A stretch of 24,311 bases of DNA from CAYJBH01 sp964371365 (GCA_964371365.1 CAYJMO010000027.1:1-24311), one strand, 5' to 3'. Shown: positions 1 to 7,617, counted from the first letter of the stretch. Numbers and translations are program-made. Notes: generated from the sequence alone by a model not told the origin.

Positions 1-18
1 GTCACTCCACTCAGAATT

Positions 19-757
19 TTAACCCTTTATTCTCAGTTCCTCCAACGTCGGCTCAATCTTTATGGAGCCTTGTTCCTCACGCAATGTGGTGGGGTTTGCC
101 CATTTTACGGCGTTTTGAATTATTTTGGCGATGTGAAGATTGTTGAACGCACCGTTTGTCTCATGTCCCGGCTGGAAATAAAACACCTTGCCGTAACCTC
201 TTGTCCAGGTCATGCCACTTCTAAATACTTCACCGATGTCAAACCATCCTTGAAATAGAACCGAGTCGGGACGTGGCACGTCAAAAAACTCGCCGTAACA
301 CTCCTCCACTCCAAGCTCAAAATGTCGCGGCAATCCCTCTGCAATGGGATGAGAGGGGTCGGTGCAGAAGATACGTTCATAGGCATCGTCACGCCAATGC
401 AGGTCACAGGTGGTGCCCATTAAAAGCTTGAACGGTTTGCTGTAGTGCGCCGAGTGCAGGGCAATAAACCCCATTCAGAACACGCTGTTGCACCTTTTTT
501 GCAAGCTCATCGCTGACCTGTGCATGTCCTTTGTGACCCCACCAGATGAGCACATCGGTGTCCTCTAACACTTCGTCCGGCAAACCCTGTTCCGGCTGGT
601 CCAGTGTAGCGGTGCGAACCGACACCGCATCACCTAAACCCTTTACAATATCGGCAATTGCATGGTGCAGACCGTTTGGATAAAGCTCTTTTATAAGCAA
701 CCCTTTCGGATTCGTATGCTCGTCTATGTATTCATTCCAGACAGTCACCTTAATCAT
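19..757 (-). pseudogene. ThuA-like protein (trehalose utilization family), frameshifted
   Basis: Two minus-strand frames together make one ThuA-domain protein of about 240 residues (class I glutamine amidotransferase-like fold, role in sugar metabolism unclear). The 5' part (757 to about 477) starts MIKVTVWNEY and contains the family stretch LIWWGHKGHAQV. It then leaves frame after QQRVLNG. The 3' part (474 to 19) continues with GFIALHSAHYSKPFKLLMGT, EGLPRHFEL, VFRSGMTWTRGYGKVFYF and PGHE, all typical of the family's second half. The break lies at a run of four G (minus strand) near 474-480; removing one G would restore a single frame, NGFIALHS. An SD (ggagat) precedes the ATG at 757. It is the last gene of a minus-strand group with the two small genes upstream. 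It may be a true pseudogene or a one-base error in a draft assembly; I cannot tell which from the sequence alone. Confidence 0.8.
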
Positions 758-770
758 AATGAAATATCTC

Positions 771-1145
771 CTATTTTAGTTTTAAAATTAATGAGCGTAT
801 AAGCCCGTATCCGTTTGCACGGTCACTCGAGCGTTCCTCGATGCGCTTCCATATAAACTGGAAGTTTTCCACCGTCAGCTGTTCCGGTGAGAGCTCGCGA
901 ATGTATGCCGGCGGCTTTATCTCACGCGGTGGTTTAATATCACTCGGCCAATGCAGTGTGCCGTCCGGTGACATCGGCGCGGAACAAAAACACTGAAAGG
1001 TCAGCGTCGCCGCCTCACCATAACAGTAGGTCTCAAACTTTATCCGACCGTCACGATAAAAAATCAGACGGTCGCGGTTGGATAGATAACAACGCTCGCG
1101 CTCGTAGACACATGCTATCGAGCCTTTTTTGTGTTGAATTTCCAT
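771..1145 (-). CDS. Hypothetical protein (124 aa)
   Basis: I do not recognise this protein. It is soluble by appearance, with no signal peptide or membrane segment. The N-terminal half has strand-like patterns with many aromatic and Cys residues (CYLSNRDRLIFYRDG, FETYCYGEAATLTFQCFC). The middle is Pro-rich (PPREIKPP) and the C-terminal part is helical and basic, ending LILKLK. The ATG at 1145 is supported by an AGGAG 5 bases upstream, and the last base of the upstream lipoprotein's TAG stop is part of the same sequence (TAGgag), so the two genes are probably translationally coupled. A 13-base gap separates it from the thuA-like gene downstream, suggesting one operon. The reading frame is real by spacing and SD; the function is unknown. 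Confidence 0.6.
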   Translation of the reverse strand: MEIQHKKGSIACVYERERCYLSNRDRLIFYRDGRIKFETYCYGEAATLTFQCFCSAPMSPDGTLHWPSDIKPPREIKPPAYIRELSPEQLTVENFQFIWKRIEERSSDRANGYGLIRSLILKLK

Positions 1146-1152
1146 ATAACTC

Positions 1153-1479
1153 CTATTCTATGTGACGAACCGACAGAGCGATTTGCGCTTTCTCCTCACC
1201 GGAGTGGTAGCCTATCGACACCTGACCGCCTACCACGAGTTCATCGTCCGGCAGTTCGGTTTCATCATCCATCGCAAAGCAATACTCCATGCCGTTTTCG
1301 GTGCGGATGGTCACGCTGTTGAGCGCAAGCATGGTTACCTCCCCCTCGGTAAAAAGTATCTCCTCTACCGCACGAGTCACAGCAGGAGTGACAGTGGCGT
1401 CCGTTTTTGTAGCACAGGAAAAAAGACAAACAGCTGTTACTGCAGAAAGTAGGGTAATTATCACACCCTTTATAATCAT
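1153..1479 (-). CDS. Small lipoprotein with OB-fold-like C-terminal region (108 aa)
   Basis: The N-terminus has a short basic start, a hydrophobic stretch (GVIITLLSAVTAVCL) and a lipobox LFSC around residues 18-21, so it should be lipid-anchored on the outer face of the membrane. The mature part reads like the small beta-barrel repeats found in Bacillota lipoproteins: EGEVTMLALNSVTIRTENG, then CFAMDDETELPDDELVVGG and QVSIGYHSGEE. This OB-fold likeness is by pattern only. An upstream TTG at 1482 is in frame, but the ATG at 1479 has the better-placed SD (GAGG, 7 bases away). It overlaps the SD of the next gene and probably starts the small operon that ends in the thuA-like gene. The specific function is unknown. 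Confidence 0.65.
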   Translation of the reverse strand: MIIKGVIITLLSAVTAVCLFSCATKTDATVTPAVTRAVEEILFTEGEVTMLALNSVTIRTENGMEYCFAMDDETELPDDELVVGGQVSIGYHSGEEKAQIALSVRHIE

Positions 1480-1506
1480 CAACCAACCTCAAATTACATA
1501 ATATAA

Positions 1507-1531
1507 TGCCTGCCGATATACCCGGTAGGCA
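1507..1531 (-). terminator. Hairpin between carB and the small lipoprotein (weak terminator or processing site)
   Basis: A 9-bp stem (TGCCTGCCG with CGGTAGGCA, one G-T pair) encloses a 7-base loop, about 65 bases beyond the carB stop. Only a mixed AT tract follows, without a clean T-run on either strand, so it may be a weak terminator, an RNA-processing or stability element, or part of the 5' UTR of the downstream lipoprotein operon. No convincing promoter is visible in this gap. Confidence 0.4.
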
Positions 1532-1597
1532 CTATATAATATTACATTTAAGGAGGTTAAAAGGCAAGTGTTTTCACGCAAATTTCAAATTTATTTC

Positions 1598-4500
1598 TTA
1601 TTCACCGTCGATGGTGGAGACGGTAATGGTTATATCCTCCAACACGTTGAGCAGGACGTTGACCGTCTCGAGCGAGGTGAAGATGTTGACGCCGTTTTCC
1701 ACCGCGGCCCTGCGGATAAGATAGCCGTCGTTCACCGCCTCGTTGTCTCCAATATTACTATAGGAGTTGATGACATAGGTGACAAAGCCTTTTGAAATAG
1801 CCTCCGCAATCTCATTCGAGCCGTCGGAGAATTTCCTGCGAACCCTTGTCTTTATACCATTTTTGCGGAGAACTTCGGAGGTTCCTCTCGTTCCCTCAAT
1901 GTTAAATCCGAGGTCATAAAAGCGTTTGATGAGTGGCAAGGCATTTTCCTTGTCACGGTCCGCAAGGGTGACAAACACGGTGCCGAAATTTTGAACCTTG
2001 GTGCCGGCGGCCTGCAACGCCTTGTATAGTGCGCGGTTGATGTTGTAATCATAGCCTATCGCCTCACCGGTGGACTTCATCTCGGGAGAGAGTCGCGCGT
2101 CCAACTTGTGGATTTTCGCAAATGAAAAGGTAGGTGCCTTTACATACCAACGTTTTACATTCTCGGCAAGTCCGGTTTTAAAGCCCTGTTTTGCAAGACT
2201 TTCACCCAACATAACCCTTGTTGCGATGTTTGCTATCGGCAGACCGGTAGCTTTGGAGATGAACGGCACGGTGCGTGAGGAGCGCGGATTGACCTCGATA
2301 ATATACACATCGTTATTATCATCTAAAATAAACTGTATGTTATACAGCCCTACGATGCCGATGCCGAGACCGAGTTTGACGGTATAGTCCACAATCTTAT
2401 TGCAGACACTCTCGTCCACCGAGTAGGGTGGGTAGATGCTCATGGAGTCACCGGAGTGAACGCCGGTCTCCTCCACATGCTCCATAATGCCGGGGATAAA
2501 TACGTCGGTGCCGTCACATATTGCATCCACCTCCAGCTCCTTGCCGGCGATATAGCGGTCGACTAATACCGGTTGTTCCGTGTTGACCGCTACGGCGGTC
2601 TCGAGGTAGCGTTTGAGCTCCGCCTCGCTGTGGCAGAGTTGCATGGCGCGTCCACCGAGCACATAGGACGGGCGTACCAACACAGGATATCCGATGGAAT
2701 TTGCGACCTCGACACCCTTTTCGATGTTGTGCACCGCACGACCGAGCGGTTGCGGTATGTCGAGTTCTGTCATTATCTTTTCAAAGCTGTCGCGGTTTTC
2801 CGCAAGGTCGATGGCGGTGTTGTCGGTGCCGATGATGTTGACACCAAACTCGGCAAGACCTTCGGCGAGGTTGATAGCGGTCTGTCCGCCGAGCGTGACG
2901 ATAACCCCTTTAGGTTTTTCCAGCTCGACGATGTTCATGACATCCTCGATGGTGACCGGCTCAAAATAGAGCTTGTCGGCGGTGGTGAAGTCGGTGGACA
3001 CCGTCTCGGGATTGTTGTTGATGATGATTGCCTCGTACCCGCTGTTTTTAATCGCCCAGACGGCGTGCACGGTGGAATAGTCGAATTCCACACCCTGCCC
3101 GATTCTGATAGGCCCGGAACCGAGCACCAAAATCTTCTCACGGTCGGTTACAATGCTCTCGTTCTCTTTGCCATAGTTGGCATAAAAGTAGGGAACATAG
3201 TCCTGTTGATGTTTGCAGTTGTCGACGATGCGATAGCTCGGCATGATGCCATGCTTTTTGCGCAGCTCAAAAACCTCTTTGAGAGTTTTTCCGCTCGTCC
3301 TTGCGATGAACTCATCCCCAAAGCCGAGGCGTTTTGCCTCACGCAATATCTCGGGGTCAGAGGGGTTTTCGGCGATGGTTTTTTCGTACGCTACCATGCT
3401 ACAAAGCGCCTCGACGAATGGGAGTGCTATATCGGTTGTTTTAGCTATTTCGGTGGCTGTTGCACCCTTACGAATGGCCTCACAGAGGGTGAAGATACGC
3501 TCATCGGTCGGGGTTGCTATGTTTTTGAGCAGCTCCTCCTTGGTCATGCTTGCATATTTGTCCTTGTAGGGATGCTGTGCACCTGCCTCAAGACCCTTGA
3601 CCGATTTAAGCAAAATTTCCACAAGGTTAGAGCCGATGCTCATGACCTCACCGGTCGCCTTCATCTGGGTAGACAGCTCACGGGAGGCATCGGTAAACTT
3701 ATCAAACGGGAAGCGTGCCATCTTGGCGACGACATAGTCAATAGCCGGTGAGATAGATGCCGGAATACCACTGAGGTTGATCTCGGCAAGGGTAAGACCT
3801 ACCGCAATCTTGGCTGTGACCCTTGCAATGGGGTAGGCTGTCGCCTTAGAGGCGAGTGCCGAGGAGCGGGATACACGAGGATTAACCTCGATGAGGAAGT
3901 ACTCGTTGGTGTCCGGTTTTAATGCAAACTGAATGTTACAGCCACCCTCTATCTTCAGGGCGCGGATTATCTTGAGCGCCGATGCCTTTAATATGGAAAA
4001 CTGCTCATCACGCAGGGTCTGGCAGGGGGCAAAGACTATGGAATCGCCGGTGTGGATGCCGACCGGATCGAAGTTCTCCATGTCGCAGATGGATATGGCA
4101 AGATCTGTGCTGTCGCGCATGACCTCGAACTCTATCTCCTGATAACCCTTGACGCTTTTTTCCACAAGAACCTGGCTGACAGGGCTGAGCGAGAGACCTG
4201 TATCGGTCAGAGCAACGAGCTCCTCTTCATTATAGGCAAAACCACCGCCGGTGCCACCGAGGGGGAATGCCGGACGAACAACTACAGGGTAGCCGATTCG
4301 CTGTGCCACCTCTTTTGCCTCACTCGTGGTGTGGGCGATGTCGCTCGCGATGACCGGCTCGCCGATGTCGATACAGAGCTGTTTAAACAACTCTCTGTCC
4401 TCCGCCTTGGCGATGGAGTCGATGGAGGTGCCGAGAATTTCAACCCCACACTCCTCCAGAATGCCTTTTTTAGCGAGTTGCATACACAAATTAAGTCCGG

Positions 4501-4780
4501 TCTGTCCGCCGATACCGGGAACTATTGCGTCGGGGCGTTCACGGCGGATAATTCGCGCGACATATTCGAGGGTGAGCGGCTCCATATACACCTTGTCCGC
4601 CATGTTGGTATCGGTCATGATGGTTGCAGGGTTAGAGTTTATAAGCACCACGCTATAGCCCTCCTCCCGTAGGGCGATACACGCCTGCGTGCCGGCATAG
4701 TCAAACTCCGCCGCCTGACCGATAACGATGGGGCCGGAGCCGATGACCAAGATTTTTTCAATGTCTGTTCTTTTTGGCAT
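1598..4780 (-). CDS. carB: Carbamoyl-phosphate synthase large subunit
   Basis: CarB makes carbamoyl phosphate from bicarbonate, ammonia (delivered by CarA) and two ATP, for pyrimidine and arginine synthesis. The 1060-residue protein has the full family layout: N-terminal ATP-grasp half beginning KILVIGSGPIVIGQAAEFDY with IEVNPRVSRSSALASKATAYP; a helical oligomerization region around 400-550; a second ATP-grasp half beginning KILVLGSGPIRIGQGVEFDY with IEVNPRSSRTVPFISKATG; and a C-terminal MGS-like allosteric domain (last ~130 residues, VFVTLADRDKENALPL, NIEGTRGTSEVL). The start MPKRTDIEK at 4780 is preferred because AAAGGA lies just upstream; an in-frame ATG at 4807 would fall within the T-run of the attenuator. 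carA is not adjacent, which is unusual, so the small subunit must be encoded elsewhere. Expression is probably controlled by the leader/attenuator at 4808-4978. Confidence 0.98.
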   Translation of the reverse strand: MPKRTDIEKILVIGSGPIVIGQAAEFDYAGTQACIALREEGYSVVLINSNPATIMTDTNMADKVYMEPLTLEYVARIIRRERPDAIVPGIGGQTGLNLCMQLAKKGILEECGVEILGTSIDSIAKAEDRELFKQLCIDIGEPVIASDIAHTTSEAKEVAQRIGYPVVVRPAFPLGGTGGGFAYNEEELVALTDTGLSLSPVSQVLVEKSVKGYQEIEFEVMRDSTDLAISICDMENFDPVGIHTGDSIVFAPCQTLRDEQFSILKASALKIIRALKIEGGCNIQFALKPDTNEYFLIEVNPRVSRSSALASKATAYPIARVTAKIAVGLTLAEINLSGIPASISPAIDYVVAKMARFPFDKFTDASRELSTQMKATGEVMSIGSNLVEILLKSVKGLEAGAQHPYKDKYASMTKEELLKNIATPTDERIFTLCEAIRKGATATEIAKTTDIALPFVEALCSMVAYEKTIAENPSDPEILREAKRLGFGDEFIARTSGKTLKEVFELRKKHGIMPSYRIVDNCKHQQDYVPYFYANYGKENESIVTDREKILVLGSGPIRIGQGVEFDYSTVHAVWAIKNSGYEAIIINNNPETVSTDFTTADKLYFEPVTIEDVMNIVELEKPKGVIVTLGGQTAINLAEGLAEFGVNIIGTDNTAIDLAENRDSFEKIMTELDIPQPLGRAVHNIEKGVEVANSIGYPVLVRPSYVLGGRAMQLCHSEAELKRYLETAVAVNTEQPVLVDRYIAGKELEVDAICDGTDVFIPGIMEHVEETGVHSGDSMSIYPPYSVDESVCNKIVDYTVKLGLGIGIVGLYNIQFILDDNNDVYIIEVNPRSSRTVPFISKATGLPIANIATRVMLGESLAKQGFKTGLAENVKRWYVKAPTFSFAKIHKLDARLSPEMKSTGEAIGYDYNINRALYKALQAAGTKVQNFGTVFVTLADRDKENALPLIKRFYDLGFNIEGTRGTSEVLRKNGIKTRVRRKFSDGSNEIAEAISKGFVTYVINSYSNIGDNEAVNDGYLIRRAAVENGVNIFTSLETVNVLLNVLEDITITVSTIDGE

Positions 4781-4807
4781 AACTGTTTCCTTTCTTTGTA
4801 TCCACAC

Positions 4808-4838
4808 AAAAAAATATCAACGCCGATAGCGTTGATAT
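4808..4838 (-). terminator. Intrinsic terminator/attenuator in the carB leader
   Basis: On the minus strand a perfect 10-bp stem, ATATCAACGC with GCGTTGATAT, surrounds a 5-base loop TATCG and is followed directly by a run of T. It lies between the promoter at 4950-4978 and the carB start at 4780, so every carB transcript from that promoter must pass it. The first base of the stem is the last base of the leader peptide's TGA stop codon. A ribosome at that stop would cover the left arm and prevent the hairpin. The plus strand has no T-run after the same stem, so the signal is directional. Confidence 0.88.
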
Positions 4839-4909
4839 CAAATAAAAATAGAAAAACTAAAAAAAGAGGGTAGGTGATGCTTAGTTGATTTATATTTTTT
4901 CATAGACAT
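4838..4909 (-). CDS. Putative carB leader peptide (about 21-24 aa)
   Basis: A short frame between the carB promoter and its terminator reads MSMKKYKSTKHHLPSFFSFS followed by IFI and a TGA. Three in-frame ATGs (4912, 4909, 4903) follow an SD (GAGG at 4914-4917); 4903 and 4909 have the most reasonable spacing. The second half is encoded by an extremely U-rich stretch (TCTTTTTTTAGTTTTTCTAT and on), giving Phe, Ser and Ile codons. Phe has no link to carbamoyl phosphate, so the U-richness of the RNA, rather than the amino acids, is probably what matters. In E. coli pyrBI a comparable leader ends in a U-rich pause region before a terminator, and low UTP slows RNA polymerase so that the ribosome catches up. 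The frame is too short for coding statistics; the call rests on SD, position, U-tract and stop-codon placement. Confidence 0.65.
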   Translation of the reverse strand: MSMKKYKSTKHHLPSFFSFSIFI

Positions 4910-4949
4910 CATTCCTCGTTCCTTTTGCATTTTTCGTACCCTTTCGAGG

Positions 4950-4978
4950 ATTATATCACGAAAAAAGAAAAAAGTCAA
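4950..4978 (-). promoter_or_regulatory. Sigma-A promoter of the carB leader
   Basis: On the minus strand TTGACT (4978-4973) and TATAAT (4955-4950) are separated by exactly 17 bases, with a T-rich spacer. The -35 has 5 of 6 and the -10 has 6 of 6 consensus matches. The expected start is near 4943, giving a leader of about 160 bases before carB. No other gene lies between this promoter and carB apart from the leader peptide. Confidence 0.88.
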
Positions 4979-5007
4979 TAGTACGCAAAGAGAAGATTGG
5001 GAATTAT

Positions 5008-5147
5008 TTTTTCATTTTGAAACAGCGCGAGATTGCTCGGCTAAAAACTTGTGTTTCTACGCCGATTTAATTATCCTCACGGCTCGATANNNNNNNNNNG
5101 ATAGACTTAAGTTTTGCCGGGCAATCCCGTGTCGTTTTCAAGTTGAA
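5008..5147. repeat. Imperfect inverted repeat flanking the N gap
   Basis: The plus-strand stretch at about 5014-5050 (with GAGATTGCTCGGCTAAAAACTT) and the reverse complement of about 5107-5147 (with GGGATTGCCCGGCAAAACTT) are clearly related over roughly 35 bases, with several mismatches and one small indel. They face each other across the 10-N gap. Together they could fold into a long hairpin, a common reason for assembly breaks, or they may be ends of a small mobile or dispersed repeat whose centre is missing. The rest of the 4981-5169 intergenic region shows no gene. The true length of the missing centre is unknown. Confidence 0.5.
5090..5099. other. Assembly gap (10 Ns)
   Basis: Ten undetermined bases, most likely a scaffolding placeholder rather than a measured length. 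Contiguity between the lipoprotein side and the carB side is therefore inferred, not shown. Confidence 0.97.
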
Positions 5148-5169
5148 TGACTATATTTTAAAACATTCG

Positions 5170-5721
5170 TTATTCATAATCATAGTCCGGTGCTTCATCC
5201 TTATATCGCAGGATTATTCGCCCGTCGTTAGTAAAGTCGATGTCGGGGAAAATCCATCCGTCGCCACTCATCTCCTCATTGTCGTATCCACGAAGGTCGA
5301 AACGCTCGCCGTCCTCTCCGCGCGGTATTTCAAGTGTGGCGGATTCACCGTCGGCGAGCATATCACTGGCGTATTCCTCCCCCCACTCGTCAGAACCGGT
5401 CAAGGCGTACTGAACACCATACATATCACTTCCGGTGCGATTTTCCACCTCAACCGAATACCCGTCATATTCGGAGTTGCTGTTGTCGGCATCGGTTGCG
5501 GAAGGGTCGTTGCTCGCATCGTCCGCCATGTTCTCCGCCGAGTTTGCATCGGTGTCACTGTTCTGAGTGTCGGTCGCGGAGTCGGTCACCGCCGACTGGT
5601 CGTCAGGTGTGGGGTTGAGTGAAATGGATGAGGAGGACGTATCCTCCATCATGGAGCAACTCGATACACTCAGCGCCAAAAACCCTGCCGCCGCCATTAT
5701 TGAAACGGTTTTTCTTAACAT
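5170..5721 (-). CDS. Acidic lipoprotein of unknown function (183 aa)
   Basis: The N-terminus has a basic start, a hydrophobic segment (VSIMAAAGFLALSV) and a lipobox ending SVSSC near residue 22, so it is a predicted surface lipoprotein. A low-complexity linker of about 60 residues follows, rich in Ser, Asp, Asn and Thr. The compact C-terminal domain begins near YSVEVENRTGSDMYGVQYAL and includes LEIPRGEDGERFDLRGYD and GRIILRYK; it looks like a small beta-sandwich, but I cannot name the family. The start is set at 5721 because GGAGG lies 8 bases upstream; an in-frame ATG at 5736 would have no SD and overlaps the terminator tail. The gene begins directly after the ygiQ terminator, so it needs its own promoter (a TATAAT lies at about 5773-5778) or readthrough. 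Confidence 0.75.
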   Translation of the reverse strand: MLRKTVSIMAAAGFLALSVSSCSMMEDTSSSSISLNPTPDDQSAVTDSATDTQNSDTDANSAENMADDASNDPSATDADNSNSEYDGYSVEVENRTGSDMYGVQYALTGSDEWGEEYASDMLADGESATLEIPRGEDGERFDLRGYDNEEMSGDGWIFPDIDFTNDGRIILRYKDEAPDYDYE

Positions 5722-5736
5722 TTTTTTATCCTCCAT

Positions 5737-5772
5737 AAAAAGCTCTATATCGTTTGTAAGCGATACAGAGCT
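5737..5772 (-). terminator. Intrinsic terminator downstream of ygiQ
   Basis: On the minus strand AGCTCTGTATCG pairs with CGATATAGAGCT (12 bp, one G-T pair) around the loop CTTACAAA and is followed by TTTTTA. It lies 30 bases after the ygiQ stop and closes the uppP-ftsK-ygiQ group. The T-run runs straight into the ATGGAGG that carries the SD of the lipoprotein gene. A TATAAT sits directly before the left arm, so a promoter there would start inside the stem and escape termination. Confidence 0.8.
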
Positions 5773-5801
5773 ATTATATGGTATATTTGTTGGTTTATAC
5801 T

Positions 5802-7523
5802 TTATTTCTTGTTTTTAGACCTATGCGGCTTTAAAAGGGTGCGTTGCGCCGCCTTGTCGTTCGGTTTTTTTGCTACATAGATAGGCTTTAGCGTCTCGGG
5901 ATCCAGCTCGGTATAGAACATTGCGGTGGATAGGGTGCCGGGGGTGGGATAAAAGTCCTGCACCTGCTCGGGATGTAATCGGTTTTTTGTAAGATACGCC
6001 GCCATACTGCGTGCATTTTGCAGTGTGCAACCGGGGTGAGAGCTCATAAGGTACGGCACAAGGTATTGTTCCTTGCCCGCCTTTTTGGAGAGGGTGCTGT
6101 AGACCCTTCTAAAACGATCGAACACCGATATGTCCGGCTTGCCCATATAATGCAGGGTGCGCGGCTCGGTGTGCTCCGGCGCGACCTTGAGTTGACCACT
6201 TACATGATGTTTTATCAGCTGATTTAAAAATTTCGGATTTTTGTCAAGCAACAGATAGTCGTATCTTATTCCACTGCGTACAAACACCTTTTTAACCCTC
6301 GGTAATTTTGATATTTCAAGCAGTAGGTCGGCATATCCCGAGTGGTCGACGACGAGGGCAGGGCAGGGGCGGGGCGTTAAGCATTGCCGGTCCTTACAAA
6401 CACCTTTCGTCAGCTGTTTTTTACAGGAGGGGACGCGGAAGTTCGCGCTCGGACCCCCTACGTCGTGAATATAGCCCTTGAAGTTCGGCATCTCGGTGAT
6501 GAGCTTTGCCTCACGCAGGACACTCTCGGCACTGCGCGCGCTCACCCGACGACCCTGATGCATGGTCAGGGCGCAAAAGTTGCAACCGCCGAAACAACCA
6601 CGGTTGTGTATGATGGAAAACTGCACCTCCTCGATAGACTTGACACCGCCAAGGCTGTCGTAGGATGGGTGGACGGCACGGGCGTATGGCAGGTCATAGA
6701 CCCTGTCCAGCTCCTCGGTGGTCAATGGTTCACACGGCAGATTTTGCACCAAGAATCCGGATTTTTGTTTTTGCACCAAGATTTCGGCGTTGAGAGGGTC
6801 GTTGTTCTGTTGTTGTAAGATGGCCGCCCTCATGTATGCCGTCTTGTCGGCAGTGACCTTGTGAAAACCGGGCAATTGCCTTGCTCCGAGAGGAATTTCC
6901 TCGGCTGATTTTGCAAGATAGCAACTTCCGGGTATGTCCTGCATGTCGGCGATGGATTTTCGTGCCGCAAAACGTTTAGCTAACTCTGTTATTGCACGCT
7001 CCCCCATGCCGAAGAGCAAAAGATCGGCACCGGAACTCTCCAGCACCGATGGCAGAACGCTGTTGTTCCAGTAGTCATAGTGCGCAAAGCGGCGCAGGCT
7101 CGCCTCCAAACCGCCGATAATGACCGGTGTGTCGGGAAAAGCCTGTTTTGCAAGTTTTGCATAGACACTCACCGCCCTGTCGGGGCGAAGACCGGCTTTG
7201 CCCCCGGGGGAATACTCATCGCTCGAGCGCCGTTTTTTTGCGGCGGTATAGTGGGCGACCATGCTGTCGATGTTGCCACCGTTGATTAAAAAGGCGTAGC
7301 GTGGGCGACGAAATCGTTTAAAGTCCTCGCAATCCTCAAACCTCGGCTGTGCGAGTATGCCGACGGTAAATCCCAGACTTTCTAAAAGTCGAGACAGGAC
7401 CGCAACCCCAAAGCTCGGGTGATCGACATAGGCATCACCGGTCACAAATACAAAGTCAACATAGTGCACCCCACGCTCGATTAACTCGTCGTAGGTGGTG
7501 GGGAGAAAGTTTTCGGTGGTCAT
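5802..7523 (-). CDS. ygiQ: YgiQ family radical SAM protein
   Basis: The 573-residue protein matches the YgiQ family (B12-binding-like N-terminal region, radical SAM core, family-specific C-terminus). Visible marks: an N-terminal stretch DFVFVTGDAYVDHPSFG, then GGLEASLRRFAHYDYW, and the iron-sulfur cluster motif RGCFGGCNFCAL with Cys at about 310, 314 and 317 (CxxxCxxC). Further on there are KVAPEHTEP and the conserved DFYPTPGTLSTAMFYT near the C-terminus. A second Cys-rich patch (SCKKQLTKGVCKDRQCLTPRPC) lies at about 367-389, as in relatives. The reaction is not established for the family. The ATG at 7523 has an SD (AAAGGG) 7-8 bases upstream. It lies 94 bases after ftsK on the same strand and ends before a clear terminator. 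Confidence 0.93.
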   Translation of the reverse strand: MTTENFLPTTYDELIERGVHYVDFVFVTGDAYVDHPSFGVAVLSRLLESLGFTVGILAQPRFEDCEDFKRFRRPRYAFLINGGNIDSMVAHYTAAKKRRSSDEYSPGGKAGLRPDRAVSVYAKLAKQAFPDTPVIIGGLEASLRRFAHYDYWNNSVLPSVLESSGADLLLFGMGERAITELAKRFAARKSIADMQDIPGSCYLAKSAEEIPLGARQLPGFHKVTADKTAYMRAAILQQQNNDPLNAEILVQKQKSGFLVQNLPCEPLTTEELDRVYDLPYARAVHPSYDSLGGVKSIEEVQFSIIHNRGCFGGCNFCALTMHQGRRVSARSAESVLREAKLITEMPNFKGYIHDVGGPSANFRVPSCKKQLTKGVCKDRQCLTPRPCPALVVDHSGYADLLLEISKLPRVKKVFVRSGIRYDYLLLDKNPKFLNQLIKHHVSGQLKVAPEHTEPRTLHYMGKPDISVFDRFRRVYSTLSKKAGKEQYLVPYLMSSHPGCTLQNARSMAAYLTKNRLHPEQVQDFYPTPGTLSTAMFYTELDPETLKPIYVAKKPNDKAAQRTLLKPHRSKNKK

Positions 7524-7552
7524 GTTGTTTCCCTTTATTTAAAGCCGGATTT

Positions 7553-7617
7553 GTAGTGCTCGCCATCTCCGCACCATTAGACTTACGTGATTTGCAGGTT
7601 GTTATTTTGTAGGGGCG
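7553..7617. repeat. Partial match to a TGTAGGGGCG-type dispersed repeat
   Basis: Directly after the ftsK stop the plus strand reads TTTGTAGGGGCG, which matches (as reverse complement) the end of the repeat at 19924-19973 (CGCCCCTACA). A second TTGTAG lies at 7550-7555. The segment between them is non-coding. This looks like a remnant or one end of a dispersed element; the match is short. Confidence 0.3.

Noticed and set aside
2573..3751. Long plus-strand open frame (392 codons) antisense to carB
   Set aside because: It lies entirely within the conserved carB gene, has no SD and no recognisable domain; it is a shadow of carB codon bias. The same applies to the 206-codon frame at 4052-4672.
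4838..4909. Phe-dependent attenuation of carB by the Phe codons of the leader
   Set aside because: Phe has no metabolic link to carbamoyl phosphate and the codons are mixed with Ser and Ile; the U-rich RNA itself is the better explanation.
4838..4943. PyrR-binding site, T-box or known riboswitch in the carB leader
   Set aside because: I looked for a PyrR-type conserved loop, the T-box TGGNACC-type sequence and a specifier loop and found none; the leader is too short and U-rich for them.
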